IMG/VR virus record: IMGVR_UViG_3300025732_000020
Location: 1 to 64,000 of that record
From: a virus
Reading direction: 5' to 3' (one strand)
Length of the DNA: 64,000 bases
Numbering within the stretch: the first letter of the stretch is position 1; each line of letters begins with the position of its first letter. The notes beneath the pieces were generated by a model that was not told the DNA's origin, made no database searches, and saw nothing but the letters and a program-made list of their open reading frames with translations. Both the position numbers and the translations under genes were made by a program. Positions 35,414 through 44,684 of this stretch are shown piece by piece.

Positions 35414-38047
35414 TCAGAATACGTTTGTAGTATTGAGAAGATTACTAAATCTCTCTTCATTTCTGGAGAACGAGTCACTCAACTGAACTACCTGTCCAGC
35501 TGGCGTTCTTACGACAGTAACAAGTAGACGCTCAAGGGTTGGACTTGTTGCCACGTAAACATCTAGTCTTACTGTTCCTTGCTCAAGGGTTAGACTGTCG
35601 TTATTAGCCGATGAACAGACTACTAAATAAGCCTGTTCTGGTCTTGCTCCAAAGAGAGCTCCTTGACGGAAGAATTGTCCACACACCTGAGAGGCAATAG
35701 ACTTAACTCTAGCGTATACTGTGCCAGCGGAATCGATTTGTTCAAACAGGATATCATCAAAACTACGGCCTAGAACATCAACTAAAACGTTGAGGATTAC
35801 GCGAGTATTGATAAACTTAAACAGAGGATTACTAGAGAGAGTTCTAGCGCCCCAAGTTACAATGCCACGATTAGGAAGTGAACGGATTGGGTTCAGACCA
35901 AGTGCATAAGTAACTTCTTGTTGTTGAGCAGAGATATCAAATCTAAGACCATTAGCACCGCGTAGTGGATAACGGGCGCCAGCTGGAGGCTGTTGGAAAC
36001 CTTCATTGATATATCTTGAGCAAGCAATACCAGCTACATATCCAGAAGGAGCAACATAACGATCGTCAAGATTCCTCACATATGGAGCGTAGTATGCGGC
36101 ATGGCCATAAGGCACTCCGACTGTACTCTTAAGAAGATCCAACTCATCTTGGACATCTCCAAGTGAAGTTTCATCAGCACCACAATCGATTAGAGCCACA
36201 TGCTGAGTAGCAGTGATTCCTTCGGTCGTTCCAATTCTGCCTTCAGCGGCACGAATTAGAGTCTGTGTAATCTTTAACCTTTCTTGACGAGCTTCGGAAG
36301 CACTTGCAAAGTCTCCTGTTCCTGCTTCATAGGTTAGTACTGAGTAAGCCTCTGGGGCAAATAGGAATCCAGGGGCGAGTGCTCCTGAACCTACTCCTTG
36401 CTCAATTGCATATACAAAGTCACTAGCTTTTGCAGTAGCGGAAACTTTATAAGAATCATAAGTAGCGTTCTGATCAGTGGAGATTAGTTTTACTACATTA
36501 GGATCAGAGATACCGGAACGATTGAGTCCTGGGTATACTGGCGAACTTACGCCGTTCTTAGAGGTAATCTTTACTCTTAGAACATAATCATGCGAGTAGA
36601 AGCCATTAGCTGTAGCTTTATCATCTTGAGTTGCTCCTTCATCCAACTCAGAAAGTTCTGGGCGGATATAAGGATTACCCACTACTGAGACTAGATCGCT
36701 GGTCGTAGATAGTCCGTTATTTGGGATATACTTGGTGGCTGAAAGTTTACCAGCATCAGAGTCAGAAACTAGAGCCTCTACTGAGTAAAAATCAATTAGA
36801 TCTTTTTCAGTAAGAATAGCTTTGATTTCAGTCTCTAGCCCAGTTGCCAATTCTTCAGGAGTTGCTCCATTGACAATAATGGCTCTGTTTTCACCAGCCA
36901 CATTGACATAGAACACCTGAACGGAATCAGGAAGATATCCTGTACGTGTAACAGGGTTTCCGCTTGGTACTACTGGATTGATTCCATCTACAACCTTCGA
37001 GAAGTTGCCAGAATTTGAGTCATACTGCCAATAAACTGCATCGGCATCAGCCCATTTATCAGTATTTGTACTAAGATCTTTTGAAATAGCTACATACTTA
37101 TTATCTGGGATATTTCCTGTTGTATAGATCTTTTGATTATTTAGGAAAGCCTTTAGGATAGCAGATTGCTCAGTTGTGATATCAGTATAAGTACTTTGTG
37201 CAGCGAAGAAAGAACTTAGTTGTGCTCCAGAGAGGTGAAGAATACCCTCTTTAGTTTCTTGATCGCGGGATACGCAGCGGAAGTTAATTTCCTTGATGGA
37301 AGTATAGAATGATACAACTCCGGGCTCTTGGAGAAGGTCGATTTTTTGAGCATATTCAGAGAGATTGAACTTATAAGCATGAAGTTCTTGAATCTCTGGG
37401 ACTCTACGAGAATCTTTTGAGAAAATTCTGAATTTGCCAGCTAATGCCTCAGTAGCACTCTGCTCGATTTTATAATAATCAGCAAACCCGTCACCATTAC
37501 CAGAAAGGAATGTGTATATATCTCTGGCGTTATCAGTTTTATCTAGTCCGGTGGTTGTGATAACTTTGATTTCAGTATTATCCGCATCATAGATGCCGAT
37601 AGGGGTACCGAAATATCTACCGTTTACTTTAATAGCAAATGCATTGTACCCAGTATCAGCAGAAGATTCACTAAGATTAACTACAGTTTCTGGGGTAGGA
37701 GTTACTCTGGTAAAGTAAAGAATACCATTTACTCCAACGTTATCAAAAAATGCTTTAATACTATCGTAACTAGCAAGAGCCCCTTTATTACCTACTGGAA
37801 TACTATTAAGTCCAATTTTATCCAGATAGTCATCTACAGATGCAATCTGAGTCGGTTTATAAGGTTCTAGATACGAGTAAGTATCAGTAGCATCTTTTCC
37901 ATAATAATCTTCAGCGGGAGTACTGCCAAAGATATACCCTACTGCGTGCGTTGCAATAGGTTGCGGAAGAGAGCCAGTTGTTGTTTGTGTAACAAAGACT
38001 CCCGGCCTATTCAATGACGCGGCATTGATTCTAATAGGATTGGCCAT
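35414..38047 (-). CDS. Contractile tail sheath protein
   Basis: 877 residues; this protein shows that the phage is a myovirus. It starts with the typical sheath N-terminus (ASLNRPGVFVTQTTTGSLPQ), and its last 250 residues have the conserved sheath core (GARTLSSNPLFKFINTRVIL, RSFDDILFEQID, GQFFRQGALFG). The C-terminal arm EQGTVRLDVYVATSPTLERL follows. It is longer than Mu gpL (about 495) or T4 gp18 (659), because the middle holds extra domains that would be surface-exposed on the tail. Operon order places it after putative tail chaperones. Confidence 0.9.
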   Translation of the reverse strand: MANPIRINAASLNRPGVFVTQTTTGSLPQPIATHAVGYIFGSTPAEDYYGKDATDTYSYLEPYKPTQIASVDDYLDKIGLNSIPVGNKGALASYDSIKAFFDNVGVNGILYFTRVTPTPETVVNLSESSADTGYNAFAIKVNGRYFGTPIGIYDADNTEIKVITTTGLDKTDNARDIYTFLSGNGDGFADYYKIEQSATEALAGKFRIFSKDSRRVPEIQELHAYKFNLSEYAQKIDLLQEPGVVSFYTSIKEINFRCVSRDQETKEGILHLSGAQLSSFFAAQSTYTDITTEQSAILKAFLNNQKIYTTGNIPDNKYVAISKDLSTNTDKWADADAVYWQYDSNSGNFSKVVDGINPVVPSGNPVTRTGYLPDSVQVFYVNVAGENRAIIVNGATPEELATGLETEIKAILTEKDLIDFYSVEALVSDSDAGKLSATKYIPNNGLSTTSDLVSVVGNPYIRPELSELDEGATQDDKATANGFYSHDYVLRVKITSKNGVSSPVYPGLNRSGISDPNVVKLISTDQNATYDSYKVSATAKASDFVYAIEQGVGSGALAPGFLFAPEAYSVLTYEAGTGDFASASEARQERLKITQTLIRAAEGRIGTTEGITATQHVALIDCGADETSLGDVQDELDLLKSTVGVPYGHAAYYAPYVRNLDDRYVAPSGYVAGIACSRYINEGFQQPPAGARYPLRGANGLRFDISAQQQEVTYALGLNPIRSLPNRGIVTWGARTLSSNPLFKFINTRVILNVLVDVLGRSFDDILFEQIDSAGTVYARVKSIASQVCGQFFRQGALFGARPEQAYLVVCSSANNDSLTLEQGTVRLDVYVATSPTLERLLVTVVRTPAGQVVQLSDSFSRNEERFSNLLNTTNVF

Positions 38048-38110
38048 AAGGAAATGAAGACACTATATCTTTCACTATTATCCTTAAACAAATAAGGTAT
38101 TTTGACTTGT

Positions 38111-38353
38111 TTATATAATTACGTCTTTTTTATAAAGAAGAAATAACTCGTTCATGAGCCAATCTGGACAGGAACTAACACCACATCTCTTAAACTCAAG
38201 GAGTTTCATTGATTTTCTTAAAATCTTATTAAAATCATTTGTATCTACGTATCTTGCACAAACTTTCACAAAAGACTTTAACTCTATTTGATCTTGTTCT
38301 ATACAAATAGAACATAAGATAAGGATAAGTTTTAATTTATCTGAGTCAGTCAT
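38111..38353 (-). CDS. Hypothetical 80-residue protein
   Basis: Helical, Leu/Cys-rich (KLKLILILCSICIEQDQIELK, NKILRKSMKLLEFKRCG). It overlaps the upstream gene's stop by 8 nt and precedes the sheath gene. Probably a small tail-assembly factor; function not known. Confidence 0.6.
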   Translation of the reverse strand: MTDSDKLKLILILCSICIEQDQIELKSFVKVCARYVDTNDFNKILRKSMKLLEFKRCGVSSCPDWLMNELFLLYKKDVII

Positions 38354-38795
38354 TAGGTTTCATTGAGTCTATTGCTTCTTTGTGGATTTGAGTCATAGCA
38401 ATAAATTTCGTCATAGGAACTTTTTCCATTTCTAGCACATTCGCAAATGACCCATTCTGTATTCCATAACAGGCTTTTAACCAGGAATATTTAGATATAT
38501 AGTTGCATAGGATATTATCCCTAATGCAGTTAAAAACCTTGATTATAGTTTTTTGAGTAAAAGACCCAGAACTTATCCCATCTAGATTTAAATAATCTAT
38601 GATGTTCTGAATATTTTCAAATGAAACTCTTTTTTGTCCTTCTTTTAAATTCTCATCTTTATCGCCTAAAATAACATCAAGATATTCTAAATCTTCTCCT
38701 GTTATATCTCTGAATTTGATCTCTCTTCCCTTTCTGTCTTTTATTGTTATTGTATAGTTATGATTACGAATTACTTCGAACTCATCATTCTCCAT
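38346..38795 (-). CDS. Putative tail assembly protein, 149 residues
   Basis: Begins with a beta part (YTITIKDRKGREIKFRDITG) and continues helical, with SWLKACYGIQNGSF near residue 107 and a last segment MTKFIAMTQIHKEAID. The KFRDITGEDLEYLD opening and the position between a chaperone-like gene and the sheath are reminiscent of baseplate or tail assembly proteins of myoviruses. Assignment is by context mainly. Confidence 0.5.
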   Translation of the reverse strand: MENDEFEVIRNHNYTITIKDRKGREIKFRDITGEDLEYLDVILGDKDENLKEGQKRVSFENIQNIIDYLNLDGISSGSFTQKTIIKVFNCIRDNILCNYISKYSWLKACYGIQNGSFANVLEMEKVPMTKFIAMTQIHKEAIDSMKPND

Positions 38796-39135
38796 CTCCG
38801 TCTAATCCTAGGAGTTGATTAATTGCTTGGCCAAGCATTTTAAGTTGCTTTGCGCGAAGTCTCTTAGCGTCTTTAAGTGAGAGTCTTTTTTGACCGGATG
38901 AAGGTGCGTGAAGAATACAAATAGTTTGTAGAGTAGCCTCTACTTCTGAAATCTTTTTATCTTCTGAGATATTAGAAATTGAGATGAGATCATCGGCGGA
39001 TGGTTCTTTAAGGCAAAGAAACTTCCCAGGAGCAATCTCTACTGGAATAACTTCCGGTTCTCCAAAGTCAAAAACGTCATTTTCAAACTCAGAGTCCTCT
39101 ACTTGAGAAACTCGTGACATTTTGTTGATTGCCAT
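38785..39135 (-). CDS. Putative tail assembly chaperone, 116 residues
   Basis: First gene of the leftward operon. An acidic start leads to EVIPVEIAPGKFLCLKEPSA, then helices (KISEVEATLQTICILHAPSS, LKDAKRLRAKQLKMLGQAIN). This is a common pattern in tail assembly chaperones, where a substrate-binding strand is followed by a helical bundle. It overlaps the next gene by 11 nt. A GTTTAAAG element lies 22 nt upstream. Confidence 0.5.
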   Translation of the reverse strand: MAINKMSRVSQVEDSEFENDVFDFGEPEVIPVEIAPGKFLCLKEPSADDLISISNISEDKKISEVEATLQTICILHAPSSGQKRLSLKDAKRLRAKQLKMLGQAINQLLGLDGDGE

Positions 39136-39157
39136 TGCGTTTATATAGTGTCTCTTT

Positions 39158-39179
39158 CTTTAAACCCCTTTGTTTAAAT
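39158..39179. promoter_or_regulatory. Divergent GTTTAAA elements between two operons
   Basis: On the - strand GTTTAAAG (39165-39158) lies 22 nt before ATG 39135. On the + strand GTTTAAAT (39172-39179) is 9 nt before ATG 39189. The two sites point away from each other, as expected of divergent promoters. Confidence 0.5.
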
Positions 39180-39188
39180 TTAAGATAG

Positions 39189-39815
39189 ATGGTAGGTATT
39201 TACGTGGCAGTTAATAATAACCCATATCAAGTATGGCAGAAACTCCGCCAAAATTCTGATTATAGGTCCACTGATACTCAAATAACCTCTTTAGTTAGAC
39301 AACAACTATCTCAATCTGAATATTTAAGAAATTCAAATCGTGTAAATCCTGGCCCGAATAGGAATACCAGAGTTAAGATAGCTAGAAATTCTCCACAAAT
39401 TCCTCACGTATTTGTATCTGATGATATGTGGGGATGGCAGAATTGGGTTCATTCTAGAGACGAATTTATATTATTTAATTTAGGTACTAACCTGATAGAA
39501 CGTGTAGATTACATCCCCGGTACTACATATTTAGATTCAAATATAGGTGGAATGTCTTATAATCTCTATTCTCCTCAAAATACGGGTTCAGTTCAAGTTA
39601 ATTCAGATTATCCTTTGATAACTTCAAGTACAACTTATAATTCATATATTGGAAATATCTCAGTAGATGTTAGCAATCTAACTTCTACATCCCAAGATTA
39701 TTTAATGATGTATAACTCTGCCAGTAATAAATTTGAATTTAAGTCTCCTCAGTATATACTGGGTATTTCTGATGGAGACTTTGATACCTCTACTCTCAAT
39801 TTTGGTGGTTATTAA
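39189..39815 (+). CDS. Putative virion protein, 208 residues
   Basis: A basic, Asn/Gln-rich N-terminal half (VWQKLRQNSDYRSTDTQITS, NRVNPGPNRNTRVKIARN) is followed by a Ser/Thr/Tyr-rich beta part ending DFDTSTLNFGGY. The C-terminal ending resembles the ends of phage fibre-associated proteins (DLGTY, DLGSY) next door. Probably a tail or fibre component. Confidence 0.62.
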   Translation: MVGIYVAVNNNPYQVWQKLRQNSDYRSTDTQITSLVRQQLSQSEYLRNSNRVNPGPNRNTRVKIARNSPQIPHVFVSDDMWGWQNWVHSRDEFILFNLGTNLIERVDYIPGTTYLDSNIGGMSYNLYSPQNTGSVQVNSDYPLITSSTTYNSYIGNISVDVSNLTSTSQDYLMMYNSASNKFEFKSPQYILGISDGDFDTSTLNFGGY

Positions 39816-39861
39816 ACCGATCCAACTCAGAGTTTAATATATAGTTAGAGATACTCTTCCC

Positions 39862-41298
39862 ATGGCATTACCACGTTTACAACTTAGAAAGGGAACATCA
39901 GCCCCTTCCGGTAATATAGCATTAATTGCAGAACCGTTTGTAGATACTACAAATAAGAATTTTTATATTGCTGATGGAACTAGTTCTTTCATCCATGTCG
40001 GCGGTGGAACTTATACGTCGAGAGTTGATGAATTTTTAACAGCTTCTATAGCATCTACATCTGTAGGCCGTATAACTCTAAAAGATGCACAGGCAACACA
40101 AAATTCTGTTACTCTTGATGTTCCAGCAACAGTAACTACATCATATAGTTTTACATTACCGCCAAATGCGGGTACTGATGGTTATATTTTAAAAACTGAT
40201 GGATCTGGAAATACCTCTTGGGTTCAACAACAATCTGGATTTGCTAACTGGGTGTTATCTGATGGAACAACTAGTCAAACAGTTAATAGTACAGATACAG
40301 TAACAGTTACTGGTGGTTCTGGTGTTGCTGCTGTTGTATCAGCAACAGATACTCTAACTATCAGTCTCGATATCAATGAACTAACTGCACTTGATGCTGA
40401 GGGCGGTGGAGATCCTTTAGTCGTTGCAGATAGTATTGCAGTTTATGATGCATCAGCAACTGCAAGCAAAAAAGTAACAATTGGTAACTTAGAAACAGTT
40501 ATTTTTGCAGATGTTTCTGGCGATATCACTATTGCTGCTAATGGAACAGCTGCTATTGGATCTGGAGTAATTGTCGATGCTGATATCAGCGCAACTGCAG
40601 AAATTGCTGTTAGTAAATTAGCAGATGGTGCAGCACGTCAACTCCTACAAACAGATGCGGCTGGCACAGGCGTTGAATGGACATCAAGCGTTGATATCCC
40701 AGGAACTCTAGACGTAACAGGAAAAACCACTCTAGACGGGGATCTAGACGTTGCAACTACAGTAACTACTGGCGGCGCAGTTAATATTGCTACCGGTACT
40801 ACATCTACTGGTAATACAAAGACTGTTAACATTGCAACAAACGGAGCTGCTGGATCAACTACTTCGGTTACTATTGGTACCAGTGCAGGAACATCTTCGG
40901 TAACTATCCTTGGCGATTTAACAGTAACTGGAGCAACTACTACTGTAAATACAAATAACACAGTAGTAAAAGATAGTCTAATTGAATTAGCAAATGGCAC
41001 AACCGGAACTCCTACATCCGACGCCGGTCTAATTATCGAAAGAGGAACTCTTTCTAACGTATTTGTTGGATATGATGAGGGTGCTGATGTATTCGTAGTT
41101 GGAACAACTAGTGCAACAGGTTCTTCTTCTGATACAACCCCAACTCCTATTACGTTCTTAGCTGGAGCACTTAACTTAACTGATACTGCCGGTACTAATG
41201 AGTCGGTAATTAGCTATCTTGCCGCTAATACAGTTTATGCTGGACAGGCTGCAGGAAGATATCTACAAAATGTCAATATTGATTTAGGAACATATTGA
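39862..41298 (+). CDS. Tail fibre-like protein, 478 residues
   Basis: Starts with a virion-attachment-type N-terminus (PRLQLRKGTSAPSGNIALIA, EPFVDTTNKNFYIADG) seen in cyanophage fibres. It continues as repeated Thr/Val/Gly strands (NIATGTTSTGN, VTIGTSAGTSSVTILGDLT, TVVKDSLIELANGTTGTPTS), typical of a beta-helical shaft, and ends NVNIDLGTY. A GTTTAATA site precedes it by 22 nt. Likely a side or accessory fibre for host recognition. Confidence 0.75.
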   Translation: MALPRLQLRKGTSAPSGNIALIAEPFVDTTNKNFYIADGTSSFIHVGGGTYTSRVDEFLTASIASTSVGRITLKDAQATQNSVTLDVPATVTTSYSFTLPPNAGTDGYILKTDGSGNTSWVQQQSGFANWVLSDGTTSQTVNSTDTVTVTGGSGVAAVVSATDTLTISLDINELTALDAEGGGDPLVVADSIAVYDASATASKKVTIGNLETVIFADVSGDITIAANGTAAIGSGVIVDADISATAEIAVSKLADGAARQLLQTDAAGTGVEWTSSVDIPGTLDVTGKTTLDGDLDVATTVTTGGAVNIATGTTSTGNTKTVNIATNGAAGSTTSVTIGTSAGTSSVTILGDLTVTGATTTVNTNNTVVKDSLIELANGTTGTPTSDAGLIIERGTLSNVFVGYDEGADVFVVGTTSATGSSSDTTPTPITFLAGALNLTDTAGTNESVISYLAANTVYAGQAAGRYLQNVNIDLGTY

Positions 41299-41343
41299 TA
41301 AATACATACTTATTAGTTGAATAAGTAATATCACTAATAAGTA

Positions 41344-41556
41344 ATGAATAACATACAAGTAGATTATCAGATGCTGGTCGAGGTGATGCAGGAGAAACTC
41401 TCCGCTCAACTCGCGCAGATAGTAGCCCTAGAGGCCAGAGTTAGAGCATACGATAAAGCTCTCACAGAGGCGTTAGATAATGCCTCTCAAAATAAACCGA
41501 CCCGAGCGCGAGGAAAATCCGCCGTAGATACGGAACAGGACTTGGGATCGTACTAA
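41344..41556 (+). CDS. Coiled-coil protein, 70 residues
   Basis: The N-terminal two thirds are a coiled coil (QMLVEVMQEKLSAQLAQIVA, LEARVRAYDKALTEAL), followed by a basic tail and an end DLGSY that echoes neighbouring fibre genes. It is probably a small fibre-associated or trimerising protein. Confidence 0.62.
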   Translation: MNNIQVDYQMLVEVMQEKLSAQLAQIVALEARVRAYDKALTEALDNASQNKPTRARGKSAVDTEQDLGSY

Positions 41557-41578
41557 TCACCTATATAGGTAAATAAGC

Positions 41579-42736
41579 ATGGCAGCACCGGTCCTAAAAA
41601 TTCGTCGCTCGAGCGTTCAGGGGAGCGCTCCTACCACCACGCAGTTGTCTCTGGGGGAGCTGGCGATAAACACTTACGATGGCAGGCTGTTTTTTAAGAA
41701 AGACGTAACAGGCACTGAGACTGTTATGGAAACGGTTACGACTACTGATAGTCAGACCTTAACTAACAAGACTCTTACATCTCCAACTTTAACAACTCCT
41801 GCGCTTGGAGTTGCCACTGGTTCCTCATTAAGTTTAAATGGAACTGCAACTGATACACTAAGATTATCTGCAACTCCACCCGGAACGAACAGTAACACTG
41901 GATTTGTTGCAATCGGTCCAACTCTAACATTCAACGACACAAATAAAATTGCAACCTTTGTAAGTGATGCTAATAATTATGTGCAAGTTATTCTTCAAAA
42001 CAAAAACACGGGCGGTGCTGCATCTACAGACTTCATTGTAAATAACGATAGAATTGGTGGTACTAGTATCTACGGAGACTTTGGTATTAACTCGTCTGGA
42101 TATGCAACTCCTGGATTGTTTGGTGATATTGACGGTACATATTTATATGCTGCAGGTGGTACTCTTGCAATAGGTACTTTAGGGTCATTTGATTTTAAAA
42201 TTGGAACAAATAATACTACTGTATTAACTATGACTGCTGCCGGTAATACAACTATTACTGGTAATACGACCTTAACACTTGCTAATGCTCTTACGGCTTC
42301 AACAGGTCTATCACTTGACACCGGAACAACTTATGATGCTTCTGCTGCCAGAACACTTACAGTAAGCACCAACACAAGAACAAGAACAATCAACGTCATT
42401 ATCGATGGTGGTGGTGCTGTTATAACTACTGGCGTAAAGGCTGACGTTGTTGTTGACTTTAACGCAACTATTGTTTCTTATGATATTCTTGGGGATGGTA
42501 CTGGAAACTTAACTGTTGATGTCTCAAAGGCATCTTATGCCAACTTCCCAGGAACTTTTACTGCATCTGGTGGTACATCACCAGCATTATCAGGAGCACA
42601 AAAGAACCAAGCAAATATCAACTGGACGAACTTTACAACTATCACTGCTGGGGATATTTTAAGATTCACTGTCAGTGGCACACCAACAGTAATCACCCGA
42701 GCAACTCTGGCAATTTTAATAACAACCAGTTCATGA
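41579..42736 (+). CDS. Tail fibre-like protein, 385 residues
   Basis: N-terminus APVLKIRRSSVQGSAPTTTQ and LGELAINTYDGRLFFKKD is a common phage fibre opening, followed by TLTNKTLTSPTLTTPALGVA repeats. The middle has Thr/Gly/Ala-rich strands, and the last 100 residues form a distinct domain. A separate fibre from its upstream neighbour. Confidence 0.75.
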   Translation: MAAPVLKIRRSSVQGSAPTTTQLSLGELAINTYDGRLFFKKDVTGTETVMETVTTTDSQTLTNKTLTSPTLTTPALGVATGSSLSLNGTATDTLRLSATPPGTNSNTGFVAIGPTLTFNDTNKIATFVSDANNYVQVILQNKNTGGAASTDFIVNNDRIGGTSIYGDFGINSSGYATPGLFGDIDGTYLYAAGGTLAIGTLGSFDFKIGTNNTTVLTMTAAGNTTITGNTTLTLANALTASTGLSLDTGTTYDASAARTLTVSTNTRTRTINVIIDGGGAVITTGVKADVVVDFNATIVSYDILGDGTGNLTVDVSKASYANFPGTFTASGGTSPALSGAQKNQANINWTNFTTITAGDILRFTVSGTPTVITRATLAILITTSS

Positions 42737-42748
42737 TAGAATGATACT

Positions 42749-43033
42749 ATGGAACAAACATGTGACCCAACTTGTTGGATTGTTGAGAGGTCTGAAGATC
42801 GTGTGGTTTACGAGACTACAGAGGGAGAGAAATGGGAGATTGTTGGCAAGTGTAATCAGTGCGGTGAGTGTGAAGTAGGTTCCGACAATGAATATATAAA
42901 ATGGACCGGTACTCCAGTGGGAGAACCAAATGCCTGCTATGACATTCGTGGAGAGGATAGACCAGATAGTCCTGTTCGCCCAGAATGTAGTCAAAATTGG
43001 CCTAATTGTAGTTTATCTGGTAGATATTTGTAA
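42749..43033 (+). CDS. Cys-rich 94-residue protein in the fibre cluster
   Basis: Nine Cys residues, including CDPTC near the start and CNQCGEC at about 35-41. The rest is acidic with a Pro-rich stretch. No signal peptide. It might bind zinc or an iron-sulphur cluster, or be disulphide-stapled as a virion part. The start of the next gene overlaps its stop by 1 nt. Confidence 0.62.
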   Translation: MEQTCDPTCWIVERSEDRVVYETTEGEKWEIVGKCNQCGECEVGSDNEYIKWTGTPVGEPNACYDIRGEDRPDSPVRPECSQNWPNCSLSGRYL

Positions 43034-43710
43034 TGGCAACACGTCTATATTTCCATAACGCATCAAACGCTCAAACAGGAACATTTCCAACTGTAGAGCA
43101 ATCTGCGGCTGCTGCGACTCAAACAGCGACTGGGGCTAATACATTAAGAACCATGGATACCAGTCTTGGTACTACAGTGGCTTCTTTAGCAGTTACCACA
43201 GGTGCCAACACCACGGCACAAAACCATTTCATGGGATACTTTTGTTCCCCGCCACTAGATGTAGCTCAGACAGTTGGTGGAGGCACGATGATTCTGAATG
43301 GAGCAGAGACAGAATCGAACCTTGCCGCGAACTGGTGGATTAACTCGCTTAATATATACGTCTGGAGACCAAGCACTGGGACTAAGGTGGGGACTATCCG
43401 CGATGCGGCTGGAACTTCTCTTGGTGGCACAGAACCTACCGCCGCATCTAGTAGACAAGTTACTCACATAACAGGAATTACATCCTCGGCAGTTTCCGCC
43501 GCTGCTGGGGATGTTGTTATCTGTGAAGTCTGGATTAGAGCAACCCAGGGCGCTTCTATGAGTTACACTGGCACGTTCTTTTACAATGGAACTACAGTAA
43601 CGACTACCGAAAACACAGTTGTAACTTCTCATGCATCCTTTATTGAACTTACGGAGAATTTAACCTTTGAAAGTGAAGCAAGAGCAAGAACGTACGTCAT
43701 TATCGTTTGA
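43033..43710 (+). CDS. Putative virion protein, 225 residues
   Basis: Begins ATRLYFHNASNAQTGTFPTV, an opening seen in phage structural proteins with a jelly-roll-like fold. Ala/Thr-rich beta strands run throughout, and it ends ARARTYVIIV. Probably part of a fibre or capsid appendage. Confidence 0.65.
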   Translation: MATRLYFHNASNAQTGTFPTVEQSAAAATQTATGANTLRTMDTSLGTTVASLAVTTGANTTAQNHFMGYFCSPPLDVAQTVGGGTMILNGAETESNLAANWWINSLNIYVWRPSTGTKVGTIRDAAGTSLGGTEPTAASSRQVTHITGITSSAVSAAAGDVVICEVWIRATQGASMSYTGTFFYNGTTVTTTENTVVTSHASFIELTENLTFESEARARTYVIIV

Positions 43711-43733
43711 TGGGTATCTCTATCGCGTATTCG

Positions 43734-43741
43734 GTTTAAAG
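43734..43741 (+). promoter_or_regulatory. GTTTAAAG element (with tandem GTTTAAA)
   Basis: GTTTAAAG is followed immediately by another TTTAAA (from 43742). The ATG at 43759 is 17 nt downstream. Confidence 0.45.
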
Positions 43742-43758
43742 TTTAAAAAAATTACACA

Positions 43759-43956
43759 ATGAACCTCTCTAGCTCCGAGATGCAAAGTTTGCGAAGATGG
43801 GCCAACCTCAACGAGCAAATAAGAGCTCAGTCAACTCTGGCTCGTCAGGTTAGAACCCAATCAAGATTGGCTCAAGGACTCACCGAAGGTCCTGCGCTTC
43901 CGCCCCCAGGAGCCTATAGGCAGGGAGGTTGTTCCTCATGCCGGAGAATCAGATGA
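43759..43956 (+). CDS. Hypothetical basic 65-residue protein
   Basis: Arg/Gln/Ser-rich helical protein (SLRRWANLNEQIRAQSTLAR, VRTQSRLAQGLTEG) with a Pro/Gly tail and a final CSSCRRIR. It overlaps the next gene. Function unknown. Confidence 0.58.
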   Translation: MNLSSSEMQSLRRWANLNEQIRAQSTLARQVRTQSRLAQGLTEGPALPPPGAYRQGGCSSCRRIR

Positions 43957-44246
43957 CATTAAGAAAACCAAGAAGACCATCTTCAACCTCTAATAAAATA
44001 GAAAAACAAGTGGAAGAGAATATAGAAAGAGCAATCGAGTTAGAAAAAGCTATAGAAGATATTACTGAAGCATTTGAAAAAACTGAATCTCTTATCGAGG
44101 AAGTTGATAAAGTTATCGAAAAACAAAAAAACACTGAATCTACAAGAGTATTTTTAGGCGATGAAGATCGTAGACTTCTTAAGAAATTCAATAAGTACAT
44201 TGTTAATAAACTTGGGATAGCCGGAAATAGGTCCTTCAAGATCTGA
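43938..44246 (+). CDS. Coiled-coil protein, 102 residues
   Basis: GGAGG, 9 nt before ATG 43938, supports this start (ATG 43953 at the ATGA junction is an alternative). A basic start is followed by a long acidic coiled coil (EKQVEENIERAIELEKAIED, TESLIEEVDKVIEKQKNTES) and a basic end. Function unknown. Confidence 0.6.
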   Translation: MPENQMTLRKPRRPSSTSNKIEKQVEENIERAIELEKAIEDITEAFEKTESLIEEVDKVIEKQKNTESTRVFLGDEDRRLLKKFNKYIVNKLGIAGNRSFKI

Positions 44247-44252
44247 TATAAT
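44244..44252 (+). promoter_or_regulatory. Extended -10 promoter element before the deaminase
   Basis: TGATATAAT, identical to the site at 3774, lies 21 nt upstream of the dCMP deaminase start; no -35. Confidence 0.5.
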
Positions 44253-44273
44253 GGTATCAGAGATAACAATGTT

Positions 44274-44684
44274 ATGAAACCTGAGCTTATTACGGCCTAT
44301 ATGGACATCGCAGAAAGATTCGCTCAGGTTTCTAAGTGTAATAGGCTGAAAGTGGGGGCGATAATTGTAAAAAACGGGAGTATTCTTGCCCATGGATGGA
44401 ACGGTACTCCGAGTGGATATAAGACAAATTGTTGTGAAGACAAAAACGGAGTTACCTCGCCCTTTGTTCTTCATGCAGAGCAGAATGTTTTGGTAAAGAT
44501 GGCCAAGTCTACCGAATCCATTGAGGGAGCAGAATTGTTCTGCACCCACTCTCCTTGTTCTGAATGCTCAAAACTTCTCGCGCAAAGTGGAATTAAAAAA
44601 GTTTACTATAAGTATAAATACAGAATTACTGAAGGAATTGATGTCCTAAACGCGTTAGGAGTTGAGACTGAAGAGGTAAAATGA
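44274..44684 (+). CDS. dCMP deaminase (deoxycytidylate deaminase family)
   Basis: A 136-residue zinc deaminase that converts dCMP to dUMP, the precursor for thymidylate. Active-site motifs are HAEQN at 67-71 (zinc ligand His67, catalytic Glu69) and PCSEC at 94-98 (zinc ligands Cys95 and Cys98). The additional conserved GxNGxPSG-like motif (HGWNGTPSGYKTNCCE at 40-55) is characteristic of the T4/ComEB class. It would feed DNA synthesis of an AT-rich phage. It stands alone among fibre genes with its own promoter, overlapping one further gene (ATGA). Confidence 0.9.
   Translation: MKPELITAYMDIAERFAQVSKCNRLKVGAIIVKNGSILAHGWNGTPSGYKTNCCEDKNGVTSPFVLHAEQNVLVKMAKSTESIEGAELFCTHSPCSECSKLLAQSGIKKVYYKYKYRITEGIDVLNALGVETEEVK

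Noticed and set aside
38785-38800. Programmed frameshift between the two tail-chaperone-like genes
   Set aside because: The overlap is only 11 nt and shows no slippery XXXYYYZ heptamer; a normal start with coupling explains it.
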